Assembly: GCA_034440575.1 (NCBI GenBank)
Contig: JAOTOL010001153.1
Span: forward strand, 246,570-310,569
Direction of reading: 5' to 3'
Origin: Imbricaverruca yamaguchii
Lineage: Eukaryota > Arthropoda > Thecostraca > Neoverrucidae
Length of the DNA stretch: 64,000 bases
How positions within the stretch are numbered: position 1 is the first letter of the stretch; each line of letters opens with the position of its first letter. The notes under the pieces are model-generated. The model saw only the letters and a program-made list of their open reading frames with translations, had not been told where the DNA came from and searched no databases. Position numbers and translations under genes: made by a program. Positions 32,841-45,572 of this stretch are shown here, piece by piece.

Positions 32841-34538
32841 CAATTACAATAATACATAGGAGCGAGGTATGTTCAAGCCATCGCCAGAAGAGGAGAAAGC
32901 CTTCCTCCCAGTTCCTTTGCTACTATCCAACCCACCCAAATGCTCCGTCGTAGAGACGAACAACTCTTTTCCACTGTCCTAAAGTGATAGGTTAGTACGT
33001 GGACCCAATGCTTGATTAGCAAATTTACGAGTTAGCGTTCCTACGGTACCAATGCTATTGCCGATGTCGGCTATTGCTATAGAACAAGCATTTTATTCAG
33101 CAGCTGAAAACAAATGCCTCAACAAGGATGGTTGTCCCCGTACTAGCATGGAGGAAGGGAAATGTCATGCTTACTATGGTATAATACACAATGCTAGATG
33201 CTATCCAGAAGCTATACAGCCATTCAAAGCTAGCAGATTATTCAATAGAGGTTAGGGAGGTACGTGGACCCTCCCGTTGGCCAGCCGCTGACCATGGTGG
33301 AATTGACCGCGAAGGAGGCCCGTCTGACGGACCCGTGGCGGTACCGTCTGGGGAGCCCACGAATCCCCATTCAGAGGTCGCCTCATACAGAAATTGGGCA
33401 ACTTCAGGAAGATGCCGTAATTTTCCGAAGCCTAGCAGTTTTCCAGATTGGGTCGGGCCCCACAAAAAAATGCGGAGTCTGGACCCACGGACCACAGCGG
33501 TGGCGACGTCCATAGACAAATGAGCGATTTCGGCAAGATTGCAATTAAATTTTGCCGAAACGGTTTGTGGTTCAAATCATATATGCCCAAAATTGGAGCC
33601 TAGAGAGACTGGAGGCGACATATATCATATATCCCACACTCGGATTTCTCAGCCGAATCCAGAATTCCTAACTTCATTCCGAATTTGGATGCACCGTGAG
33701 AATTGTTAGAATAGGTGTTCAATAATCTTTGAAAGGTTTGTGCTATCGCGATAATTGAGCGCAATTGCGTGCATATCCGGGCGGGTGGCTCAGCTCAGCT
33801 CAGCTGCGGTCGGTCCACAAGTTTCCTGTCGCGCTATGGTGTCCCATCCCAAGCTTGCAGCATCGGGTCCCCATAGCCCGCCTATTGCCTTCGTTCATCC
33901 AACGCCGCTAATGGTGTCCTGCGGCAACACACCCTCCAAAACATAAAGCTGGTGCGCACAAGTAAATATTTTCCGGATGTGAAAATTTTCAGACAAAAAG
34001 AATACTCCTGACCTGTCAAAAGGGCACAATCGACATCATGGCTCACACAGCAATACAATGGCAAAGCGATGCTGTAGTAACATCTCATACCTTACCAAAA
34101 TCTCAAAAATGAAACCCGTTACCCAATCTCGCGAATGGCTAATGTACTTTTTCATCTCTGATGCTGGGTACGCTAACCGATCGAGCAAAAGAGCAGCAAG
34201 AAGTTCATCTGTCAATGGCTGTGACCCTGAGCGTGGACCTGTTCGTGGAAAGCGAGTGGCATCCTTCGCCGCTGGTACAAATGTCTGCTTTGCGATGAAT
34301 TCCAGCATTTATACTTTGTCGGGTTATTATAATCCCGTCTGGACAGAAACTGCAAGGTAGGCAGGTGTGACCGGAAAAAACATGACGAAATTACGGGGAC
34401 ATTCCCAGTTATATAGTGTTAATTATGTCCAGTACTGCGACTATGTGGGCATATGGGGACATCCACTTTTCCCCAAAAAACTGACTGCTTTCATTTTCCT
34501 GGCTGAAAGCTGCCCAGCCGCGAGAGCTCACCATCTCT
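32839..34538. other. No gene recognised
   Basis: Unique sequence of 1.7 kb. A GGCTCAGCTCAGCTCAGC stretch near 33788 is only weakly A-box-like. Open frames at 33191-33523 overlap on both strands and have no family signature. Confidence 0.45.
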
Positions 34539-34542
34539 TTAA

Positions 34543-35368
34543 CCCGTCCCGTCTCGGGGGGTCTTCAACCGCCCCCTCAGGTTTTTGGTGGATAGCGGAC
34601 GAAGGGCGCGCGGCAGCTCACCCAAATTTGTCATACCTTTTTCCACATCAATTTGACATGCTGACTTAACATTTTTAGGTCAGGTCATCTAGGGTCAAGG
34701 AGTTAGTCAAGGTAAAGTGAGGTCACCTCCAAAAACGTTCAACCAGTCGTCACGCTTTAACGGATACAGATATTTTAATGAAACTTGCAGCGTCTGTTTA
34801 TCATTACGGATGCAACTAAACGTACTAGATGAATTTTGCATTTTTTGTTTGCTTTTGACTACATATAAATTTTGCGTATTTGCCAAATTGCAGTTCAAAT
34901 ACAGGATACTGGCTAAGATAAGCATTCTTTATTAGGTCAAGTTGACTTCCAACAACGTTTTTCGGTCTGCTCTACCCATTGAAAAGGGAAAATGAAAGAA
35001 TACTTTAAAACTCAAACTTTTGAAATTTCAAAACAAAATTTGGGAGGGGGCCAAAAAAATTATAGCCCTGGTAGATTTCGCTGTCCTTTTCTCATTCCAA
35101 ATAAATTTCGTTTTTTCATATATCCCCCAAAATGAACTCCCCAGAGTCAAAAACATAATGTAAGTCGTGAAAAGTGAAAATCTAGCCCCCTGGTGACGTC
35201 ACTTTCAGGGGGATTTTTTGGGAGGGTGGACCCGGACCTTACTCATCGAGCGCTTTCCGATGACACCTCTTTTGTTTTCGTGCGATGCTTAGTTTGGATT
35301 TTAGAGGGGGGTCTTCAACCGCCCCCCCGAGACGGGGTGGGAGGATTTGACCGGAAAGACGGCGCGGG
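34543..35368. mobile_element. piggyBac-like MITE 1, TTAA-flanked
   Basis: TTAA stands at both borders (34539-34542 and 35369-35372). Just inside, the left end is CCCGTCCCGTCT and the right end, reversed, CCCGCGCCGTCT (10 of 12 matching). TTAA duplication and a CCC start are hallmarks of piggyBac elements. No transposase is present, so the 826-bp element is non-autonomous. Subterminal hairpins of the form CGTCTCGGGGG..CCCCC occur at both ends. The body has several AGGTCA half-sites near 34677-34735. Confidence 0.65.
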
Positions 35369-35372
35369 TTAA

Positions 35373-36889
35373 CATTGGCTTGCCCTTCTGAAGCCACCCT
35401 TGCTAGGCTCGTGCATGACGGCCATACTACAGACGCAGAATCGAGTAGGTGCTCGGAAGAATGGTTGTAGACCAGAAGTAGCTGTGTTGTGCTGTGTCGT
35501 CTCGTACAGACATACGGAGGGCCACGACCCTATATCAATGGCCGCGGCGGGGTGTCACGCGGTAACACCGCAACAATTTTTTTTTGTTCTGAACCAAGGT
35601 TAGGAGCACTCCAAGACAGATGTTGCGATGACACTGGTGATAGTTCATGTAGTGCGCACAGGCATGCTTCACCACCGATATATAAAACAATGCCGTACTT
35701 TTGTATGAAATATAAAACAACGCCATCTCTTAGCTAAATAAATTGGGCTTCACCACATTTCCTTTTTTTCCATGCATGGTGATAAGTATTTAATTTCAGT
35801 CACAAAGCGAATTACGTCATTTTTCTGACGGTGGTGCAGCAGATCTAACATATCGTTTTAAGTGAGGAATCCTGAAGTTGAAACGCTGTAGCAAATGAGC
35901 GAGCGACGCTTCAAAAGCGTGAAGGTGAGGTCGACTTGAGCTGAGGTGCGTGGCTCGTGTGAGCTTCTCTGCATGCACCTCACTGGAATAGATGTGCTCG
36001 GGGTCGACCCTCGCTTCTAACCAACCTTGGTGTGAACTGCAAATGTCTAGCCTGATTTGGTCCATTACTCATGTTCACAATCAGGCCGGATGAGATGTTG
36101 ATAGATTCTCACAAGCCGAAGCTATCTTTGTTTTAGTCCGTGCCGGTATCGGAAATAGACCCGAGGCACAACTCAGCTCCCAGGCGTCAGATACAACAGT
36201 GTAGATGATCTCGAATAGGGAATCAGGCAACGGCAGCTCCGGTGCTATATTTGTTGCCGGTATATTTAACCTCGACCACCTTGGAGAGTCACTGACTGAT
36301 CACAAGTACAGCAATTGGTACCGTTAGGTGGCTCTTGTCGCAAGCCACGTCCTGTGGTTTTTCCTGCGACTTTATCCCACTTAGATGGAGAATTTACCAT
36401 TGATTAGGAGACTCCCTCTGACGGAATGGCTGGCGACGGCATCACACACCGACATTGTTGACCAACGCGAAGCAAAGCAATATGTAATTGAACGCCAATT
36501 GAATTACTTACCGTCCAGCAGCTTAATGCGCATCCAATGCGGTTCGGTGCAGACTGGATTCTTTTGCAGAGCTCTGGTAAACAATACGGTCTTCTTATAT
36601 CCACAAAAGCTCCGTTACTATCGTACAAGAAGACCGTGAGGTGATGCAGTTTGTGCTAGGCCGACGCTTGTTAGCACATTATGTCGCTCGATGCAGGCTT
36701 TTGATGCACGATGGCAGACGAATAAAAACCGGGCGCTAGGAACAGTAAGCGTATTCTCCATATTCCGGCCTTAATTGCAATACGCTGTAAGTGTTCCAGT
36801 CGGTGTTCAAGCGACGAAATAGCGAAGGTAACAACACTATAAATGGGTTTTAAATTGGCTGCCGTACATCTGCACTTCGGAGCGGGATG
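35373..36889. other. No gene recognised
   Basis: Unique sequence. A plus frame at 36385-36639 of 84 residues and minus frames opposite it have no recognisable motif. Confidence 0.45.
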
Positions 36890-38420
36890 CCGGCGTTTGT
36901 GTCTTACCTGGCAGCGGCGATCTGGCGCTGGCTAATGTGAACAGAGCGACCGCCAACATCCGGCAACTGGGAGCTGGGATCCACATCACGACGGCTGACC
37001 CCGGGGCGGGTCACATCGCTATTGCAGCGCAACTGTGTCAGCCGGTCCTCTGGTCGCTCAATAACGTCCCAGCGGGCGGCTGTCGGGCGTCAGTTCCTCA
37101 GCGGCGTCGCCCACCACCACGCGCCAGAGGTGTGTCACGTGACCGGCCGTCTCGGCAGGCGGCCGGTGTCCGCCGCGCTTGACCTCGGCCCGGCTGGCGA
37201 GCGGTCACCAGCCTGCGTGAGCGCTGGGTGCCCTCCGAGGCCAGCTCCGTCTCGGGGACGGTCGGCAGTCCAGTCTCTCCTGTCCGCCCCCGCCGCAGCG
37301 GCGCGGCGACTCAGCAGGCACACGCACGCGGAGGCGCGCACACGCACACGCACCGTGTCCGTCGCGACTCGGCCGTCGGAATCCAGTCCGGCCAGGTCAG
37401 GTCAGGTCAGGTCAGGTCATGAGCTGTCGCGGTCCACGAGAGTCGGATGGTCCGCGGGCCGTCCGAGAAGCGATGACTGTGCTCGCTCGCCGGTGCATGC
37501 CGCAGGGCACGGGCGGGTTCAGACACGTTCGGGCGGGTCTCGCACCGCCTCGGCGGCGGCTGGATGCGACCCGGTCACCTCTGGTGAGTCACCGGCTGGC
37601 GTGGAGGTCACCCGCTCTGTTTTCCGCTGCCATCAGACTCTGCCACTACAACAGCTGGGCACCGGCAACCTCGCTCACCTCACCGGTTCACCTGACGAGT
37701 CTCCACCGAGTTGCGATTAGGTGGTCAGTGGCCATACCGTTGCGGGCTGCTGCAACACACCGTCTGCGTCAGCAGATTTGTGATCCTCGCATCACCGTCC
37801 ATCATTATAAGGCTCCACTCATCTCGTATCACTCTTCAATCGCCGTTGAGCACTGTCCCACTCTCCACTTGTCACTTATTACTCCTCACTCGCATCGACG
37901 TCGCCGCCCCACTGGCTAGTGCTTGTCTGCCCCGGCGACGATATCGCCCCTGCCGCTTCCCACCTCGGCCGGAATATGCCGACTCGACCCGGCACCTTTT
38001 CCCGCGCCGACTGCAGCCGCCAAGCCCGGCGGCTTCGTGTCAGTTCGGTCACCAGGCGCCGGCCGGTGTGTCCAGCGTGCCGCCGCAGCCGTCGCTGTCC
38101 CACCAGGACGCGTGCACACCACACGCACACGAACACACGCCCGATCGTGCAGCGCGCGCGCACGCCGGCCGCCGCTCTCAGCAGCTGCGCGTCTGAGGTC
38201 AGCCGGCGCAGCACTGGTGCTGCTGCGGTCAGCGCGAAACCGGCCGGCGGCCGCGGCCGCGGCTGGGCTCAGGTCCGGTGGGAGGCGCGCGCCTTATTTG
38301 CCGCCGACGCGGAGTCCCACTGGCGGCGGCCGAGCCGCCTGGCGTGTGCGGTGTACTGCGACCAGGCGCCAACTGGCACTGCGCTGCCCAACTGCGGTCT
38401 GTTGCTGTGTCGTCACTGGG
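36890..38420. promoter_or_regulatory. CpG-rich block, possible promoter/first-exon region
   Basis: About 1.5 kb with much higher GC and CpG density than the flanks, uninterrupted by tandem arrays. Many overlapping frames are open on both strands because of composition alone. A minus-strand segment ending at a good donor (GCCAG/GTAAGA near 36909) encodes IERPEDRLTQLRCNSDVTRP and could be an exon, but I do not recognise it. A small (AGGTC)5 repeat lies at 37393-37419. Confidence 0.35.
37393..37420 (+). repeat. (AGGTC)5 pentanucleotide repeat
   Basis: Five tandem AGGTC units, which create overlapping AGGTCA nuclear-receptor half-sites with 5-bp spacing. Confidence 0.9.
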
Positions 38421-39811
38421 AGTGAAATACAAATTCGGTGAAGCAACACAGTGATACCGCTCTATACAAATTCAGGCGACTTATCTGTCACATGAAGTAA
38501 CCATGGCGCGCAAGCCTGTCGTGCCCAGTGGGCGGCTTTTTTATTCAGTTCACAACCACCGTGTTGTGGCGCTAGCCAGTGCTGCGGGCCAATGCTCTTC
38601 AACCGGAATTTGGATGCAGTTAAGTCCACATACGTGCCGACGGCACACGTGGGCCACATGGAGAAAGTGTAATCAGCTGGGTCGGTCTGATCAGCTGTTT
38701 TTTCTCTGTTTACTTGTTCCATATCCCAGCATCCTTGTACTGCCATTTGTTAAGCTAGGCGCCGATACTGACTTACACGCCCCTAACTGCAGCATTCTTA
38801 CCCTCCCCATCTTCAACTAGTCTTTCATCCTCCCACCTGCCGTGGCCTGGTATTTCCCTGTTTGTTTCTGTTTCTGCCACTGAATTTGACTGGCGTGAGA
38901 ATAGCCACTGTGGTCTGTGGATGTGTCAGTAGTAAATACGTCCACAAATACAATAATCGGCGTTGTAGCCTCCATATCCTTGCGTAAAGACATATGCTCA
39001 TATCCAATGTCTTGTTCGTGCAATGCACTGAATGTTGATGGATATATTACTCCTGCCCCGAACGATTGAGGAATAACAGCTACTACAGCGTATGCAGCGA
39101 CGAACTGACACGATGAACGAAAATTTTCAAGGAACCCCCCCCCCAATGTTTTTTGCTTATCATTCCCAAACCATTTGCCCAAGCGTCACAAAATGTGACG
39201 CTGCCCACCGCGTGATCCCTCTGCACACGTTACCATGCTAGCGGACAGCCGGTACATGGAAAACGGAACATGGTTAAGCATGGTTAAGTGTCGGCATGGT
39301 GTGTAAGGTAGAATGCAAAGTCCGATGTTCAGTGTGCAAAGATGATGTAGGCATCCCATGTAGGCTGAACGATGCAAGTTTAAGTAGCCCGTAGATATTC
39401 GTGGCATTGTTCAGTACAAATGGCTGATGCAGCGAACATTTACGCTTAGGCTGACTGACAAATGTAACGCTTTTAAAACCTGTGGCACCCATGCGGTGTG
39501 GCGCCAAAGGCGAAGCTAGGATATTTTAAAGTGTAGGCCCAACCTTCATAAAATATCTTACCGAGAGCCGTTTTTGGCGCGTGATCGCGGCGCAAATTTA
39601 TGGTTTAGCGTGGTGCAAATCCCATTTTTTCCTTGATCTAGTGCTTTGTATTTGCTCAGCGGGCCCTGGCCCATGTCTCCCTTGACCGTGCTTCTGCATA
39701 ATACTAAATACACAGCGAACTGAATTAAATATAAAAGGTATTAGTGGTTATCTTGCGAGATTGCTTGTGGCCGAAGATCATTTGTCGTACTTGACACTCT
39801 TTGTCGGCGCA
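38421..39811. other. No gene recognised
   Basis: Unique sequence. The minus strand has a 121-codon open frame (38817-39182) with no known motif, interrupted upstream by a C10 run near 39137. Confidence 0.4.
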
Positions 39812-40640
39812 GGTACCCTCTGTAGTGGAGAGGAGATCGCGCCGTCGGTACAGGTACCCCTGAAGTTGAGAGGAGTCGAGTGCGCCGTCGGTAACTTGTA
39901 GTGGAGAGGAGTGCCCCCTGCAGTGGAGAGGAGTCGCGCCGTCGGTACAGGTACCCTGTGGTGGATAGAGTCGCGCCGTCGGTACAGGTACCCTCTGTAG
40001 TGGAGAGGAGTCGCGCCGTCGGTACAGGTACCCTCTGCAGTGGAGAGGAGGTGCGCCGTCGGTACAGGTACCCTGTGGTGGATAGGAGTCGCGCCGTCGG
40101 TACAGGCACCATCTCTAATGGAGAGGATGCGCGCCGTCGGTACAGGTACCCTCTGCAGTGGAGAGGAGGTGCGCCGTCGGTACAGGTACCCTGTGGTGGA
40201 TAGGAGTCGCGCCGTCGGTACAGGTACCCTCTGCAGTGGAGAGGAGTCGCGCCGTCGGTACAGGTACCCTGTGGTGGATAGGAGTCGCGCCGTCGGTACA
40301 GGTACCCTCTGTAGTGAAGAGGAGTCGCGCCGTCGGTACAGGTACCCTCTGCAGTGGAGAGGAGTCGCGCCGTCGGTACAGGTACCCTGTGGTGGATAGG
40401 AGTCGCCGTCGGTGCAGGCACCATCTCTAATGGAGAGGATGCGCGCCCTCGGTGCAGGTACCCTCTGCAGTGAAGAGGAGGTGCGCCATCAGTATAGGTA
40501 CCCTGCAGTGGAGAGGAGTCGCGCCGTCGGTACAGGTACCCTGTGGTGGATATGAGTCGCGCCGTCGATACAGGTACCCTCTGCAGTGGAGAGGAGGTGC
40601 GCCTTCGGTATAGGTATCCTGCAGTGGAGAGGAGATGCGC
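39812..40640. repeat. 36-40 bp minisatellite
   Basis: About 22 copies of CGTCGGTACAGGTACCCT followed by either CTGCAGTGGAGAGGAGTCGC or GTGGTGGATAGGAGTCGC. The two unit types alternate irregularly. GGTACAGGTACC within each unit is partly palindromic. Confidence 0.95.
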
Positions 40641-40773
40641 CGAGTGCTCAGTCACGCCTTGCAGTGAGAAGCAGCTTCGCAGAAGACACGCCCATCTGCC
40701 GGAAGTCGTTGCACGGAGCACCCTGGCAGTCTGCTCGAGACCTGCTCGTGGCCAGGGTCGGGTAATCGTGATG

Positions 40774-40931
40774 CATCCGCCGCACTGCAATCTTCAGCCG
40801 CCCACAGCATGCTCCGCCGCCCAGTCATCCGCCGCACTGCAATCTTCAGCCGCCCACAGCATGCTCCGCCGCCCAGTCATCCGCCGCACTGCAATCTTCA
40901 GCCGCCCACAGCATGCTCCGCCGCCCAGTCA
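40774..40931. repeat. 52-bp tandem repeat, three copies
   Basis: Three practically identical copies of a unit from CATCCGCCGCACTGCAATC to CTCCGCCGCCCAGT. Confidence 0.95.
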
Positions 40932-41696
40932 GCGCTCTGAGAAAGCGTAGATGGATTGATTTAGCTGGCTCGTGTGGGCCGGCACTTAGCGAACCAAACT
41001 ACCGACAAAGAGAACGAACCGCGATGTCTCTGGCGTGGAGGTTAGCGGGTGAAGTTCAATGGTATTGAAGCAGTGTTAAAATATTGGTTTTGCATTAGGT
41101 GTGAAATGTCGAAACAAGTATAGTAGGGTGTTGAAATTCGCCATGGAAACAATGTCCCTTAACATAACTTACAAGTTAGTGAAACATAATTTTGATCCAG
41201 TAGCGATGTGCACCTTTTCCTTTTGTTCTGAGATACCTAATTTAGGGGTAACAATTTGAGCGATAACGATACAAAATACCCATCCTTATCAACTGACATT
41301 GTTCAACAGACCACATCTCAGGCAATATTCTCACCTGGAATTGTGCTAAGAGATGTCTGTGGGTCACAGTTTTTCATGGTGGGTGCATGCTACTTATCGA
41401 CAAGATATTGTGAGAAATGAGATATGCAAACCTCATAACGACTCATCGCGAAGGACGGTGTAAATACTTCGTTATGAGGGATGTCAATTTAGTATTCAGA
41501 AAGTGGTATGCTCCATCCTATTTCACGAAAATGTATCACTGTATTGAGGCATCTAAGAGAATTAGATCATATCACGTGCAATTAGTCAGTGCATTTATCC
41601 CGCCTGGCTCGGCAGGGTAGTATGGAGTGTTGCTACGGGTGTCACTTGGCCACGAACTACTTGTCCATGTGTTTGCATGTGTGTTACTCTCTCACT
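40932..41696. other. No gene recognised
   Basis: Unique AT-rich sequence, nothing recognised. Confidence 0.5.
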
Positions 41697-41770
41697 CTCA
41701 CTGGTTCCAGTGTTCCACTACCCTGTTGGTGAAGAAAGTTTGCCTTAACCTTGTTCTGGTGTGGTTAATT
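41697..41770 (-). mobile_element. Short CR1 fragment
   Basis: About 73 bp nearly identical to 42305-42378 of CR1 copy a (TTCCAGTGTTCCACTACCCT ... TGTGGTTAAT). It is an isolated piece 330 bp from the 3' end of that copy and in the same orientation. Confidence 0.85.
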
Positions 41771-42093
41771 TTGTATATAGGGAACTATATACAGTGCTAA
41801 AAGCGACGAGAAGGACGATCTGACTTGAATTATTGGCGTTCGCCCGCGTCTTCTCTTCGGTCAGATCCTCAAACCTCCATCTCGGGGAGGGAAGTCATTA
41901 AAGACACCCTCTAACTTACAAACTAAGCGCTTCGCTTAGACGAACTGGGTACCATTGGAAAGCTCTGGACGAATAGGGTCGGAAAATGGGATGGTTTATT
42001 TTCATTTCGGTATTATTGTGAACACCAAAATGTCGATTTTAAAAGATGAAATCAATGTTTCAGAAATATTGTGTAATGACGTATTGGGGTAGT

Positions 42094-44573
42094 TTAGACA
42101 TAAAGACATAAAGACATCAAAGATTAGTGCAACTCTGAGCCACAAGGGCCCTTCTTGGTTGCACTCTGTACACTGAACCAGTTGCCCACCAAATCTGCCA
42201 ATCAGCCCTCCCTGTAATACTGAAAAGCAATCCCTCTATTCTTATAATTATTGTCTATGCTGTTTTTAAAGATGTTCAATGTGCTGCTACTGACGATGTT
42301 TTCTGGCAGCTGGTTCCAGTGTTCCACTACCCTGTTGGTGAAGAAAGTTTGCCTTAACCTTGTTCTGCTGTGGTTAATATTAATTTTGAATTTATGACCT
42401 CTAATTGCATCATTTCTGTTAAATTCAAACATTTCGCCAAGGTATCCCCTCTCCAGACCATTGACAAATTTAAAGACCTCGATGAAATCTCCTCTCAGCC
42501 TTCTATATCTAAGTGAAAACATATTCAATTTCTTCAATCTTTCCTCATATGCCAGGTTGCTTATGCCATTAACCATTTTTGTAGCCCTCTTTTGTACTCT
42601 CTCTAAAAGCCAACAATCTTTTTCGTAGCTAGGAGACCAAGCTTGGATGCAGTATTCCAAATGTGGCCTGACGTATGCACAGTAAAGCTTCCTGATCACT
42701 TCCTCACTTCTGTATGATACATTCCTATTTATTGCCCCGAGCATTCTCAGTGCCTTCTTCCTGGCTTCCTTGGTCTGTTCTGATGCCCCCAGTTTTGTGT
42801 TTAGAATAACACCTAAATCCTTCTCCTGTTGAGTCACTGATAGCACTTGGCCACCCATCAAGTATGGAGCCTTCATATGCTGCTTACCTACATGCATGAT
42901 TTTGCACTTATCAAAGTTAAATTTTATTTGCCATTCTTCGGACACTTCACAAGTTCGTCTAAGTCTTTTCGCAGCGAGATATGCTCATCCTGACCTGTTA
43001 TTGCCCTAAAGACCTTCACATCATCTGCAAATTTCAAAACTTTACTGCTTAGGCCACTTTCAATGTTATTTACAAATATAATGAACAGTAATGGCCCTAG
43101 TACTGACCCCTGGGGGACTCCACTAAGAACATTTTGCCATGATGACTTTGTACCATTTAGCATCACTCTTTGCTGTCTATCTGAAAGCCACAACTCTATC
43201 CATTTTAAGATGCTACCTGCAATACCATGGGACTGAAGCTGCATCATTAACCGTTTATGGGGTACCTTGTCAAAGGCCTTACTAAAGTCAAGATATGCTA
43301 CATCAACCTGATTTCCCTGATCAAATTGTTCTGTGGCGAAGTTCAAAAAGTCAAAGAGGTTTGTGAGACACGATCGTCCTTTTCTAAATCCATGTTGAGT
43401 ATCTTGAATCAATCTGCTACCTTCCAGATAGCTAACTATTGTAACCTTGATAATTGATTCGAGTACCTTGCAGACTAGGGATGTGAGACTTATTGGCCTA
43501 TAGTTTTCAACTTTCCCTCTTTCTCCTTTCTTGAAAATAGGAACTACATTTTCCCTTTTCCAATCGGTTGGAATTTCATTATGTGAAACTGATCTACAAA
43601 ATATTATATTAAGTGGAAATGCCAGTTCCTTTTCAGTTTCCCGCAACACCCTAGCATAAATATCATCAGGTCCTGCTGCCTTATTTGGCTTTATTTTCCT
43701 GATATGATTGTAAACAACATCACTACCAATGAAATCAACATCATTTGTCAGATCCCATGTAACTGAACTATGGTGTACGGTCGGCAGATTGGTCATATCT
43801 TCCAATGTAAACACTGATTTGAACTGCTTGCTCAGCTCCTCAACCATCTCACTATCCTCACCCAATGTAGTCCCGTTTACTTCCAGTGGACCAATTGTGC
43901 TAGAAACTTTACTCAGCTTGTAGAAACTAAAGAACTTTTTACTGTCCCCATTACAGTTTCTAGCTAAATCCAGTTCCTTTGCTCGCTTTGCTGCTCTTGT
44001 TTTTTTGCTTCACAGTGTCTCTAGCTTTTCGATACGCCTTTAGATTAATGACATTTGAGGCTTCTTTAAAAACTATAAATGCAGTTTTCTTAGCCTTAAT
44101 TGCTTTTATCACGTCTGGTGTAAGCAATGCTGGCTTTCCTACCCTTCTTTTGCGTCTTTGCTTTTGGGGGACATGTAGTAAAATTTGAACTTTTCCCACA
44201 TTTCACAGGCATTTAAATTGGAGAATTCTTCTTCCCATCTGATGGCACTTAAAGCCGCTCTCATGCCGTTAAAGTCTGCTCTGTTGAAATTTGGAACCTT
44301 TACCAAATTATCCTTGATAATTTCCCCTACATGTGCCTTGAATCTAACTATGTTATGGTCACATTTTCCCAGAGTTTCGCCTACAGTCAAGTCTTGAACC
44401 AAGTCACTTAAATCCGAGAATACAAGGTCCAAGAATGAACCATGCCTGGTAGGTTCCGATACAAACTGGTGTAAGAACAGGTCCTCTTCAAGGCATTTCC
44501 TGAACATTTTGCATGATGGGGAGCCAACACCAGCATTTTCATAACCTTTTAGATTAAAGTCACCGAGAATAAG
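42094..44573 (-). mobile_element. CR1-type LINE copy a, 5' truncated
   Basis: On the minus strand this holds ORF2 from within the endonuclease to the stop at 42202, followed by about 80 bp of 3' UTR and an 8-bp tail repeat (TTATGTCT)n at 42094-42119. Endonuclease remains read DLVFSDLSDLV and GKCDHNIV; the catalytic SDH is CDH here. The RT domain has PNKAAGPDDIYARVL, YRPISLTS, GVPQGSVLGPLLF and KFADDVKVF. Frameshifts occur near 44165, 43980 and 42935. The copy begins at 44573, inside the GDFNLKGYENAG region, which is the usual 5' truncation of target-primed insertion. It is nearly identical to the copy at 60857-64000, so the family was active recently. Confidence 0.93.
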
Positions 44574-44574
44574 G

Positions 44575-44611
44575 GTTGCATGACATAACCGTTTAGGTCA
44601 TGTCATGCAAC
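44575..44611. repeat. Near-perfect hairpin at LINE 5' junction
   Basis: GTTGCATGACATAACC and GGTCATGTCATGCAAC form 16-bp arms with one mismatch around a 5-nt loop. The hairpin starts one base after the last CR1-homologous base. Confidence 0.85.
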
Positions 44612-45572
44612 TTTGACACTATTCAGGGCATGTAAACTCGAAATAAACCACAACAGCTGTGTCTAAATGGGTTTAGCCCATATTGCGTTCATTGTCGTGA
44701 CCGACCTCGGAAACTGCGGTTGCGCTGCCATCAGAATATTGTGATCTTCAAAAGCGTTGCGCTGTTATTCTCCAAATGTTCTTTACCACCACGATTTGCA
44801 AACAAAAAGCGTAGCAAGCATGACAAACTTTCTCTGTGTTGCTTTTTTACCGATATGATATATTGCAATATACTGCACAAGCATGCTCTTACCATGTTTC
44901 GAAACCACAGTTGCGACCATCATCAGTCTAATTGTGCCACCATCATCACCATCGTCGTTATCAGCACCGTTTTCTCGATGGGAAAGGTACATTACAAGAA
45001 AGCAGGTCCTGGGGTACACGATACATACACACACATTCCCACAGACCAATTGTCTTCCAAAAATACGCGGTATCTGATTGCACTGGGAATAGGATGGGGG
45101 CACCTTCCGGCGCATTTATGACAGCCGAGTGCAAAGTCCCTCCACGACTTCACTGAGACGAGTCAGCTGCCTCAAATAAAAATATGTAGGCGTCTCTGCT
45201 GATAGTGCGCACCTGGGAGGGCCGCACACTAAGAATCGTATGTAAGGACCATTACAAAAGCATCGAAATGCTCATATTAAGTAAAATAGAATCACAAATC
45301 GGTCTAACATAGTTCGAGCATGGTTCTTCATCGGAGACAGTATGTATACATAGACACATTTTATGCACATGATTTGTAACACGCTATGTGTATCAGGTCG
45401 TGTGCCAATATTGACGAAAGGATTTTAGCCATTACCTTAGTCTCGACGATATTTTAGCCATTACCTAAGTATCGACGATAATTAAACTTCAACATAACAA
45501 TGGACATTGTGATAAGTACATATGATGCTACCCCAACGGAGGAGAATAATGTCCACGAAGTTACCGCTGTGT
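44612..45572. other. No gene recognised
   Basis: Unique sequence between the CR1 element and the protease remnant; nothing recognised. Confidence 0.45.

Noticed and set aside
33780..33900. Third SINE or tRNA gene
   Set aside because: Only a weak A-box-like GGCTCAGCTCAGC stretch; no B box at a suitable distance.
37022..38441. Long overlapping frames in the CpG-rich block
   Set aside because: Frames are open on both strands because of high GC; no motif, codon signal or domain distinguishes one.
39741..40790. 349-codon minus-strand frame with YLYRRR-type repeats
   Set aside because: Lies wholly in the 36-40 bp minisatellite, with frames also open on the plus strand and no domain.
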